From Platycnemis pennipes (taxonomy: Eukaryota; Arthropoda; Insecta; Odonata; Platycnemididae), in assembly GCA_933228895.1 (NCBI GenBank), contig OW121854.1, positions 13,023,131-13,087,130 of the forward strand: a stretch of 64,000 bases of DNA, read 5' to 3'. Positions within the stretch are counted from its first letter, which is position 1, and every line of letters starts with the position of its first letter. The position numbers and the translations under genes are program-made. The notes under the pieces are model-generated. The model was not told where the DNA came from. It saw only the letters and a program-made list of their open reading frames with translations, and ran no database searches. This document shows, piece after piece, positions 1 to 6,710 of the stretch.

Positions 1-2346
1 GATCTCGCAGGAGTTGGAGAGAGCGCAATCGTTAATGTCATCAATGAAAAGAGAGAAAAGAAGCGGCCCGAGAACACTGCCTTGAGGAACACCAGAAGTA
101 ACGGGTAGACTTACGGAAGTGGCTCCATCAAGAACTACACGCTGTGAGCGATCGGAGAGGAAGTTGGCGAGAAGAGATAGAAAAGGGCCGTTGATGTTAT
201 ATCGGTTGGCCAGTTTGTGAATTAGGAGGGTATGATTAACAGAGTCGAAAGCTTTAGCAAAGTCAATGTAGCAGACGTCAAGTTGTGAATATGCTTCAAA
301 GGCGGAAGTTATGTGGTGATGCAAAACGGTCAGGTTTGTGGCACAAGAACCACCCGGAAGGAAGCCGTGCTGTTGAGGTGAAATGAACGGGATAGTGAAT
401 GCTAGAATGCGGTCGTGAATAATTCGCTCAAATAAAATGGAAAGAACTGGAAGAATAGATATTGGACGGTAATTATTAACCTCATCTTTAGGACCGGACT
501 TTAGGATGGGAGTCACAAGTGCTGTTTTCCACTGTAGGGGGAAAGAACCGGATGCGAAAAATCGGTTGAACAATTTGCAAAGTGGGACATGAAGAGAGTC
601 CGCGGTTCGATGCAGGAAGAGTGAACCAAGGGCATCAGATCCGGTGGCTTTATTTGGAGGTAAAGATTTGAGGAGGGAGAGCATCTCCTGAGACGTGACG
701 TGGACCGATGACAGGGAGTGTGGGCACACCGGAAGGAGCGTTGGAAGGTCGATTTGTTGGTTGGGAGATGTGAAGTTGGAGGAGAAGTACCTATTGAAAG
801 CTGACGGTCTTGCATCGCCCGTGAAATGACCCAGATCAGATTTTATGACGGAAGGTACGCGAGCGGACTTACGCCTGGCTTTAAATAGTGACCAGAAACG
901 TTTAGGGTTAGTCATCATGTCGTCGGAAATTGACTTTACACTGTTGTCGTAGTCGCGGCGGAGAAGAGTGCGTGATAATCGACGGAGGCGTGAGAAAGTG
1001 GCATAGGTTTGTGGGTTGGGATGGGACTTCCAAAGCTTCCACGCAGCACGTTTGTTTACGAGCACGAGGGATGTTTCACCAGAGAGCCATATGGGTTTCT
1101 TCTTGGAGACCCTTCGAGAGGGAACAAAGTCGGTGATGACACCGTGCAGGAAGTCATAAAATGTGTCCAGGGCTTCGTCCGTTGACCCGCACTCCAGGAG
1201 GTCCCAGGGTAGGAGGGAGAGCACGTAGTTAATTGCAGGCCAATCGGCCTTTCTCCAGGCTTTCACGGACCTGAAGGGGGAGGGAAGACAACGTGAAGTA
1301 CGGTTAGGCAAAGAAACAGATAACTCAAGTGAGGAGTGGTCGGACTCGAAGATATTTCGGCACATGGCAGGGGGAGGAAGAGAAAATGATGAAAGGACGA
1401 GGTCCAATGTTGCCAAGTTTCTGGTCGGGAAAGGATTGCATTGAAAAAGACCCATGCCGTCAATGAAGTGGTCGACGAAAAACATGCCACTGGCGTCGGC
1501 ACTACTACCACTGGTCGATGAGGTCCAATTGACATGAAGGTTGAAATCACCGAGCAAGATCAGGTCGCCGAGGGTGTGAACGCGGAGAACTGAGTCGAAG
1601 CACTCCTCCAAAACCGTAAGATTGCTCGCAGGTGGACGATAAAAGCAGCCAATGAAGAGTTTTCTTGATGCTTGGGGATGGACTTCCTGAGAACTCTCGA
1701 AACGAACTTCTGTCCAAATAATTTCACATTGGGACTCGAGGTCGGATCGTCGGATGGCCGGGAGAGAATAATTTATAGCCAGGAGTACACCACCACCGCG
1801 AGAGTTCCGATCTCTACGAAAAACCTGATGACTGTGTGAGAAACCCAATTCACTGTCAAGCACTCGGTCACTGAGCCAGGTTTCCGATAGGGCTATGACA
1901 TCAAATGCACAGAGTTCACTACAGTGGGAGGTAATTGTGGAAAGCTTGTTCTGTAAACTTCTAATATTCTGGTAGTAAAATTGTAGCATAGGGCCGGGGT
2001 TGAGGCTGACGTCACCAGACAGGAGGACTAGGAGGGCGAGTAGGTTCCACCCAGACGACCAGGGACTCGGGGCGGTCCCACGGCGGCGACCTCCCGGCGA
2101 AAGGTTGGACGGGCCGGTGAGCTGGAGATGGTTGACGCTGAAGCCGCAGGCACCGAAGCCGTTGCACGAAAATCCAAAATAACTTTTATAGTTGTTGGGA
2201 TGTGTGTCGTAGCGTGACAGAATAGGTGGGCATTCACAAACACTTAAGTACCAACACCGAAAAAAAACCGGAATAAAGAAAACTACCACTAAAAACACCG
2301 CAGTTTTAACAGAGCGAGGAGCGCGTGAGTAGTAACCGGCGGCCAT
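1..2346 (-). CDS. Non-LTR retrotransposon ORF2 (APE endonuclease + reverse transcriptase), C-terminus beyond the window
   Basis: Read on the minus strand, the frame is open for 782 codons from an ATG at 2346 and leaves the window at base 1 without a stop. The start follows two in-frame TAA codons (2395-2400) and has a strong context (A at -3, G at +4). In order: a hydrophobic leader (residues 15-29), a Leu-rich stretch ending in DVSLNPGP (112-119), then an APE-type endonuclease with QN (126-127), SETW (154-157, catalytic Glu 155), FYRPP (235-239), GDFN (266-269) and SDH (335-337). A linker follows, then the reverse transcriptase: VTPILKSG (611-618), NNYRPIS (624-630), motif A YIDFAKAFD (693-701, Asp 695), and GVPQGSVLGP (752-761). 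The FADD box lies beyond the edge. The protein would nick target DNA and copy its own RNA there. The CR1/L2-like group fits best; the clade is inferred from motif style. No frameshift or stop was found, so the copy is young or recently active. Confidence 0.93.
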   Translation of the reverse strand, partial: MAAGYYSRAPRSVKTAVFLVVVFFIPVFFRCWYLSVCECPPILSRYDTHPNNYKSYFGFSCNGFGACGFSVNHLQLTGPSNLSPGGRRRGTAPSPWSSGWNLLALLVLLSGDVSLNPGPMLQFYYQNIRSLQNKLSTITSHCSELCAFDVIALSETWLSDRVLDSELGFSHSHQVFRRDRNSRGGGVLLAINYSLPAIRRSDLESQCEIIWTEVRFESSQEVHPQASRKLFIGCFYRPPASNLTVLEECFDSVLRVHTLGDLILLGDFNLHVNWTSSTSGSSADASGMFFVDHFIDGMGLFQCNPFPTRNLATLDLVLSSFSLPPPAMCRNIFESDHSSLELSVSLPNRTSRCLPSPFRSVKAWRKADWPAINYVLSLLPWDLLECGSTDEALDTFYDFLHGVITDFVPSRRVSKKKPIWLSGETSLVLVNKRAAWKLWKSHPNPQTYATFSRLRRLSRTLLRRDYDNSVKSISDDMMTNPKRFWSLFKARRKSARVPSVIKSDLGHFTGDARPSAFNRYFSSNFTSPNQQIDLPTLLPVCPHSLSSVHVTSQEMLSLLKSLPPNKATGSDALGSLFLHRTADSLHVPLCKLFNRFFASGSFPLQWKTALVTPILKSGPKDEVNNYRPISILPVLSILFERIIHDRILAFTIPFISPQQHGFLPGGSCATNLTVLHHHITSAFEAYSQLDVCYIDFAKAFDSVNHTLLIHKLANRYNINGPFLSLLANFLSDRSQRVVLDGATSVSLPVTSGVPQGSVLGPLLFSLFIDDINDCALSNSCEI
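1990..2040 (-). other. 2A-like ribosome-skipping motif near the N-terminus of the retrotransposon ORF2
   Basis: Residues 103-119 of the ORF read LALLVLLSGDVSLNPGP. This matches the D-V/I-E-x-N-P-G-P pattern of 2A peptides except that Ser replaces the usual Glu, and it has the hydrophobic Leu-rich lead-in typical of active 2As. In known 2As the ribosome fails to form the Gly-Pro bond and releases the upstream peptide. Here that would free a leader of 118 residues from the endonuclease/RT protein. 2A-like motifs are known from APE-type non-LTR elements of multicellular animals. Activity of the Ser variant is unproven. Confidence 0.72.
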
Positions 2347-2511
2347 CTTGATTTTTGAGCAGTTGAGTTTTGTAGTATTTCGCACTTTGATTTGTTATTA
2401 TTTTTTCGAGTGGGTCAATTTTAGCTTTTTCGTATACTGTGTCATTTGCGATCCATTATTTAATTCCATGCATGTTTCATAGCATCCTTCGGTCCATCGC
2501 CTTAATATTGT
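2347..2511. other. Interval with no recognised gene
   Basis: This is probably the 5' untranslated region of the minus-strand retrotransposon plus flanking DNA. It is AT-rich, and two in-frame stops lie just upstream of the ORF start. I see no promoter motif that I can defend. Confidence 0.4.
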
Positions 2512-3068
2512 CTATCTTGTTTCTGTGGAGTTAGCTTTCTTAGCAATTTCTCTCAACCTCTTACAGTAATTTCGCGGCAAGTGATTGGTGCATTCTATTT
2601 TAATGACAGGGAGATCAAAGCCGTAAGGGAGAAGTTCAGCCAATTTCTTGGTAGCACTATTGTCGCCATCCCCTACGAATGAAATGGAAATTGTATCATA
2701 TTTGCGTGAAGAAAGATAAAACGTATTACACAACACCCATTTATAAGATTCATGACAAGCACTTTATATTATATCACCTATAAGCCGGTGGTACTTCAAA
2801 TTGTGCATCTCTACTCTTGTTTTAAATCCCTCGACAATTATGTCGGCTTCCATTTCCGTCGAGGACTTGTTCCAATTCTTGAAGCACTATGCTGTTTGGC
2901 CTGTGTTTTCATAGTTCTGCATTTCGCACATATACTGCAGTATTTGCAGCTAAATGGTGCATTATTTCCCAGAGCTAACAGAGAAGTGAAACGGTGTCTT
3001 ATATCAAACATTCTTCTTCTAGAAGGCTCATAAACTGTCTCCTTCCTTTGTCTCTTCAGTGGTATCAC
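2512..3068 (-). pseudogene. Mutator-like transposase fragment, frameshifted, with a candidate short intron
   Basis: Minus-strand peptide pieces resemble the Mutator-like transposase domain common in invertebrate genomes. In order: CKYCSICAKC (frame of 3068-2838), then after a one-base frame change near 2890 CFKNWNKSSTEMEADIIVEG, then MHNLKYHRLIG, then GDGDNSATKKLAELLPYG and VIKIECTNHLPRNYCKRLRE. The last frame stops at 2512. The LIG and GDGD pieces are separated by 105 bp containing an in-frame stop. Removing it as a GT-AG intron (2777-2673) gives continuous RLIGDGDNS, the expected metal-binding Asp region. The family assignment rests on remembered motif order, not a search. The frameshift and lost ends indicate a relic; a spliced gene with a second intron near 2890 is less likely. 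Confidence 0.6.
2673..2777 (-). other. Candidate 105-bp GT-AG intron inside the Mutator-like transposase relic
   Basis: The donor reads ATAG|GTGATA and the acceptor TTCGTAG|GGG on the minus strand. Splicing joins G and GG into a Gly codon in phase 1, giving RLIGDGDNS. Unspliced, the same frame meets a TAA nine bases after the GT. The size fits a short invertebrate intron. This is inference from sequence only. Confidence 0.55.
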
Positions 3069-3704
3069 TTGAAGTCAAGCAGGAATTTACGTTTGTAAAT
3101 TGGCCTTTCAAAAGTTATTGAACCGCAGTGCCCTAATGTCATTTATGAGGGATGAAATGTCTCCGATATTTTTTTGAAATATACGAGAAAAACTAAACTG
3201 CAGTTCTACGAAAATGTTGATTATATTCGTAAGATTCGGATTTTTTTCCAATTCAGACGTAAACGTAAAATACGCTTCCATTTAGCATTACTTACATAAA
3301 CAAGATTGGTGCTTGAAGGAGTCAACCCCCTGTACTTTTTATCCAATATGTGTTGGAAGCAATTTTTTCCGATCCTAAATAGTACAATAGTTTGCACGAG
3401 TAATCCAGTTACTGTAGATCCATTCTAATGCATTAAAAAGGAAATATTAAATTTCACGGTAAATGGTTACTCGGTCGTACCAGGTGACCATTATTCTGCG
3501 TTTTACTGTCAGCTTATTGAACACAAGCTCCCCATTTTAACTATTTTACCTCAATTCATTTTTCTCAATTTACTTTCGAGAACAGGGCCTGGGGCCCCGA
3601 ATTTCCCACGCGATACGGAGGGGGACCCGAAACTTTTTCCAAGAAATTTTATCGTTCTGATTTTAACTGGGCATGATAATCCGGATTAAACCTCTTATAT
3701 TTCA
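3069..3704. other. Interval with no recognised gene
   Basis: AT-rich DNA without a coding frame I can support on either strand. A short GC-rich patch at about 3,583-3,633, with runs of G and C, stands out from its surroundings; I do not recognise it. The left part may be further decayed transposase sequence. Confidence 0.4.
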
Positions 3705-3840
3705 TGTGCTAAGTGAAAAGTAACATCGCTATTTTGTCTTCTCGTCACATTTCCCAAGTACTCTTTTTATAAATCCTAGCTTTCTCTTCGCTCGGCCGCA
3801 TATTTCCCGGATGTGTCTTCTCCACGATAAATCTTTAGTG
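3705..3840 (-). pseudogene. Second non-LTR retrotransposon, C-terminal fragment downstream of the PLE insertion
   Basis: Minus-strand translation gives TKDLSWRRHIREICGRAKRK and then LGFIKRVLGKCDEKTK. This is the conserved segment just after the reverse transcriptase catalytic core in CR1/Jockey-like elements. A TAG at about 3,728 is followed in the same frame by RCYFSLS, where related elements read through, so it is a premature stop. Similarity is lost near 3,705. The piece continues the segment at 5,098-6,710: YLGETITKD at about 5,100 joins DLSW here once the PLE insertion and one copy of its target-site duplication are removed. Confidence 0.85.
3829..3840. repeat. Target-site duplication, left copy
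   Basis: The 12-mer AAATCTTTAGTG occurs here and at 5,098-5,109, immediately outside the PLE insertion. It lies within the split retrotransposon's coding frame and encodes part of TKDL on the minus strand. Confidence 0.88.
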
Positions 3841-3891
3841 TTAATAGTTTCAGGCTTAACGTTGTGGAAATCTTTCATCGTAGGAATGAAG

Positions 3892-4317
3892 GATGAAATT
3901 GAAACACTGCAATTTCCACACACAGTTTTATTGTCCACGACCATGGTTTCGTTGCAAAGCAACATCATCAGGTGAAAATATCACGTACAGATCAGTATAT
4001 ATAGGTTGTATGGAAGGAGGGAGGGGGAGAAGAGGGAAGGGGAGGTCGGTGTGCAAGGGTTAGGGAGGATGAGTCAGGAGAGTTGGTGGTGGGAGGGTGG
4101 TGCTATGGCGAGTTGTGCCTGGTGGAGGGTTCACCGTGGGTGGGTAATGAGAGGGCTTGGGCATTGAAGGAAAGTGGAGGAGGGGGGAGCGGGAGGGATA
4201 CAAATGTTCATTGACCAAGTTATGGTCGTTGGAATTTGCGTGGCCGATAATCTCCAACTCTTCTAATCTGTCCAACCTTGGGCCTTTCTTCTCTCTGTGA
4301 AGCACACGGGGGGTGAA
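3892..4317 (-). repeat. PLE inverted repeat, left arm
   Basis: This 426-bp arm is the reverse complement of 4,689-5,096, apart from one 18-bp block and possibly scattered changes. It encodes, on the minus strand, FTPRVLHREKKGPRLDRLEE and onward, the usual C-terminal end of the PLE protein. It keeps the LHREKK residues that the right arm lacks. It ends with the hammerhead motif and the shared terminal GATGAAATT. Confidence 0.9.
3936..3974 (-). ncRNA. Hammerhead ribozyme motif, left PLE copy
   Basis: On the minus strand: CTGATGA (3971-3965), helix II GTTGC-TTT-GCAAC, then GAAA (3950-3947), a very short helix III in ACCATGGT, and the cleavage triplet GTC (3941-3939). Helix I is at least CAC (3974-3972) with GTG (3938-3936). 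The core is identical to the right copy. Hammerhead ribozymes with minimal helix III are known in PLE terminal repeats. Confidence 0.75.
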
Positions 4318-4928
4318 AAATTGCACGAAAAGACATCTACGGGACACAAACTGAAGCAGAGGACGCACCGAAATGGCGCCGGATCCCTTTCCTTGGGAAA
4401 TTATCACTCAAAATACAGCGATTACTTCCCAAGGACAAGGTAAGAGCGGCTTTCTACAATAGACACACCCTGGAAAAGATATTAGGATCAACGAAGGACC
4501 AAATGGATTCCCTGAAAGGAAGCGGTGTTTATGCTCTTGAATGCAGCGACTGCGACGCCATCTACATCGGGCAAACTGGCCGAAACTTCGCCACCAGAGC
4601 AAAAGAGCACAAGGCATGCTTCACCACCCGGAATGCCTCCAATTCGCACTTCGCCGGACACCTACTGGAAAATGGCCACAGCAGTGAGTTCACCCCCCGT
4701 GTTGGCCCAAGGTTGGACAGATTAGAAGAGTTGGAGATTATCGGCCACGCAAATTCCAACGACCATAACTTGGTCAATGAACATTTGTATCCCTCCCGCT
4801 CCCCCCTCCTCCACTTTCCTTCAATGCCCAAGCCCTCTCATTACCCACCCACGGTGAACCCTCCACCAGGCACAACTCGCCATAGCACCACCCTCCCACC
4901 ACCAACTCTCCTGACTCATCCTCCCTAA
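4318..4928 (+). pseudogene. Penelope-like element protein, C-terminal part with GIY-YIG endonuclease
   Basis: The plus-strand frame is open from the copy junction near 4,318 to TAA at 4,926-4,928. The upstream part (before ATG 4503) reads WRRIPFLGKLSLKIQRLLP and VRAAFYNRHTLEKILGSTKD, the usual linker between the PLE reverse transcriptase and its endonuclease. Counting from Met 4503: GVY at 8-10, Cys 14 and Cys 17, YIG at 21-23, Arg 27 and His 36. This is the GIY-YIG core with the Cys/His insert typical of PLEs. The enzyme nicks target DNA to prime reverse transcription. Six residues (LHREKK, after FTPRV) are missing relative to the left inverted copy. The reverse transcriptase is absent, so this is a 5'-truncated, non-autonomous piece; the tail after HFPS is Pro/Thr-rich. 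Confidence 0.88.
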
Positions 4929-5096
4929 CCCTTGCACACCGACCTCCCCTTCCCTCTTCTCCCCCTCCCTCCTTCCATACAACCTATATATACTGATCTG
5001 TACGTGATATTTTCACCTGATGATGTTGCTTTGCAACGAAACCATGGTCGTGGACAATAAAACTGTGTGTGGAAATTGCAGTGTTTCAATTTCATC
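4689..5096 (+). repeat. PLE inverted repeat, right arm
   Basis: This 408-bp arm pairs with 3,892-4,317. It is 18 bp shorter because it lacks the block encoding LHREKK just after FTPRV, so the reading frame is preserved. It contains the end of the GIY-YIG frame, a C-rich noncoding stretch (about 4,929-4,980) and the right hammerhead motif. Confidence 0.9.
5014..5052 (+). ncRNA. Hammerhead ribozyme motif, right PLE copy
   Basis: CTGATGA lies at 5017-5023, then one extra T, helix II GTTGC-TTT-GCAAC (5025-5037), GAAA (5038-5041), and GTC ending at 5049, the predicted cleavage site. Helix III is ACC/GGT around AT (5041-5048); this ACCATGGT octamer is self-complementary, which suits cleavage as a dimer. 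Helix I pairs CAC 5014-5016 with GTG 5050-5052, and more distant T/A runs could extend it after an internal loop. The extra T between CTGATGA and helix II departs from the strict consensus. Confidence 0.78.
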
Positions 5097-5097
5097 G

Positions 5098-5109
5098 AAA
5101 TCTTTAGTG
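5098..5109. repeat. Target-site duplication, right copy
   Basis: AAATCTTTAGTG, identical to 3,829-3,840. Collapsing the two copies restores the split retrotransposon frame as YLGETITKDLSW on the minus strand. Confidence 0.88.
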
Positions 5110-6710
5110 ATTGTTTCACCTAAATACCTTATAGTTTCAACGCTTTCGACCTTCGTGTTATTAATTTTATGGGATCGCTCTTTAGAATTATTCCTCCTCC
5201 ATGTCTTAAATTATATCTAAATCCTTGCTTCCTGTCTTCTTCTGATATACCCCTGCGCACTACAGTATCGTCTGCAAAAAGTCTAAGCGTAAAACTAACT
5301 ACGCTACCCTGGGGAACTCCCGATGTGACTTTGATTGTGTCTGACATGATACCATCTATGACAACCCTCTGCTCTCGGCCACCTAAGAATTCTTTTATCC
5401 AACACACAACGTCATTATTTAAACCAAAACTCTCTAATTTCAAGATTAATTTATCATGTGGAACTTTATCGAATGCATTTTTAAAATCTTAAATCTATCG
5501 CATGAACTTCAGTACTGTTTTCGCCGTTGACTAAAATATCGTGTACAAATAAAGCTTATTGTGTCTCGCAGGATCTCCCTTTCCGGAACCCATGTTGTCT
5601 GTGTATGAGCAATCCCTGACTATCCAAATGCCCCATGATTGCACTGACTACAATGTGCTCAAATACCTTGCAAGAGATTAACGTGAGTGAAATGGGTCTG
5701 TAGTTACTAGGTTATTTCCTATCACCGCTTTCAAAAATAGGTGTAATGTTAGCTACTTTCCAATCCTTGCGTACTGCGCGGTTCTTTACTGTTTTATTGA
5801 ATATTATTTCTAGATAGGGGGCTATTTCAGAAGCTAATGTTTTATATACCCGGGAAGGAATTTGATCGGGACCTGGTGATTTGTTTTTACTAATGTTTTT
5901 TAACTGCTGCTCTATTCCGCGACATGAAATTTTTAATTCGGGCATTTGCTCACTGAATGTTTTCGGCGGAGGTTCCACTGAGATGTGTGACGGTGAGTTG
6001 TATACGCTTTGGAAGAAGGCTTTTAAAGTATTGGCATTTTCTAAACCCTCAGGTGACTCTAATTCCTTTATCACTTTTAAGTGTGTGTACCTACTGTGGA
6101 CCTATTTCCCTGAAGTTCTCTCTCTCACATATGACCAAAACGCTTTAGGATTGCTATCTAAATATTCTCCTAACATCTTGCTCTTGAAAGGTGATAACGC
6201 TTGCCGACACGATTTCCTTGCTAATGCTCTCGATTTTTTATAGTTTTGAACTAACTCATTTTTTTCCTCTACCGATAGACCCTGTCCTTCATTTTTCATC
6301 TCAGCGTGGCATACCCTTCGTCGCTTTAGTGATTTCCTAACCTCCGCGTCATACCACGGGTGACCTCAAGAATTTCTCTCCCCGAATCCTCTTTATCTAA
6401 TCCTTTGCTTTGTTCGCTAAATACATTAAACGATTCCCTTAATTCCTCTTTCATACCGTCGTTAATTAGCCTTGCCAAATAAGTATACCCTCCTCCTTGG
6501 TTTATAATGTTTTTCAACGCCTACATTAAATATCGCGTGCACTATTTTATGATCACTAATTCCTGTCTGTAGCTACATTTAGAACTTATTCGGGTATATT
6601 TGTTGCGAATAAGTCTAGTATGTTGTCTCCCCTGGTCGGTTCTTTTACTAGTTGTTGTAAAGTTTCGTCGTACCGATGGACTGAAAAGCAGCCGATGTAA
6701 CACCCATTTT
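5098..6710 (-). pseudogene. Second non-LTR retrotransposon: endonuclease end, linker and reverse transcriptase, decayed
   Basis: Reading the minus strand from the right: a partial endonuclease (KEPTRGDNILDLFATN near 6,640-6,600, GISDHKIVHAIFNV near 6,560-6,520), a linker (PWYDAEVRKSLKRR near 6,359-6,317; a 65-codon frame 6,299-6,102), then the reverse transcriptase. RT motifs are NKSPGPDQIPSRVYK, WKVANITPIF, RPISLTLISCKVFEHI (about 5,699-5,650), GFRKGRSCETQ, KNAFDKVPHDKL, GVPQGSV and FADDTVV. Damage includes a frameshift in the endonuclease, a TAA after CETQ, a frameshift just before KNAFDKV, and an in-frame deletion fusing GVPQGSV directly to the FADD region near 5,295. It belongs to the CR1/Jockey-like group and differs in sequence from the intact element at 1-2,346. 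The 5' end is cut off by the satellite. Confidence 0.9.

Larger units (their letters stand above)
3841..5097. mobile_element. Penelope-like element insertion made of two head-to-head partial copies
   Basis: A 1,257-bp insertion lies between two 12-bp direct repeats. The right part (about 4,318-5,096, plus strand) encodes the end of a PLE polyprotein with a GIY-YIG endonuclease, then the 3' region with a hammerhead motif. The left part (4,317-3,892, minus strand) repeats the 3' region in opposite orientation. The copies meet near 4,318. A further 51 bp (3,841-3,891) follows the left copy and has no counterpart on the right. Both copies are 5'-truncated; no reverse transcriptase catalytic motifs are present. 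Short target duplications, inverted partial copies and an extra terminal extension are known features of PLE insertions. Confidence 0.88.

Noticed and set aside
513..815. A 100-codon minus-strand frame
   Set aside because: It is an alternative frame of the retrotransposon ORF2, whose true frame carries all EN and RT motifs and is open across this region.
1263..1550. A 95-codon minus-strand frame
   Set aside because: Out-of-frame shadow of the endonuclease segment containing GDFN and SDH.
2752..3033. A 93-codon plus-strand frame
   Set aside because: It is antisense to the Mutator-like transposase pieces, which show ordered family motifs on the minus strand.
3583..3633. GC-rich patch considered as a promoter or CpG island
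   Set aside because: Too short, with no supporting core-promoter motif and no gene oriented from it.
4060..4407. A 115-codon minus-strand frame taken as a separate gene
   Set aside because: It is the left inverted PLE copy: only the part from FTPRV onward is genuine PLE C-terminus, and the first residues are antisense of the right copy across the junction.
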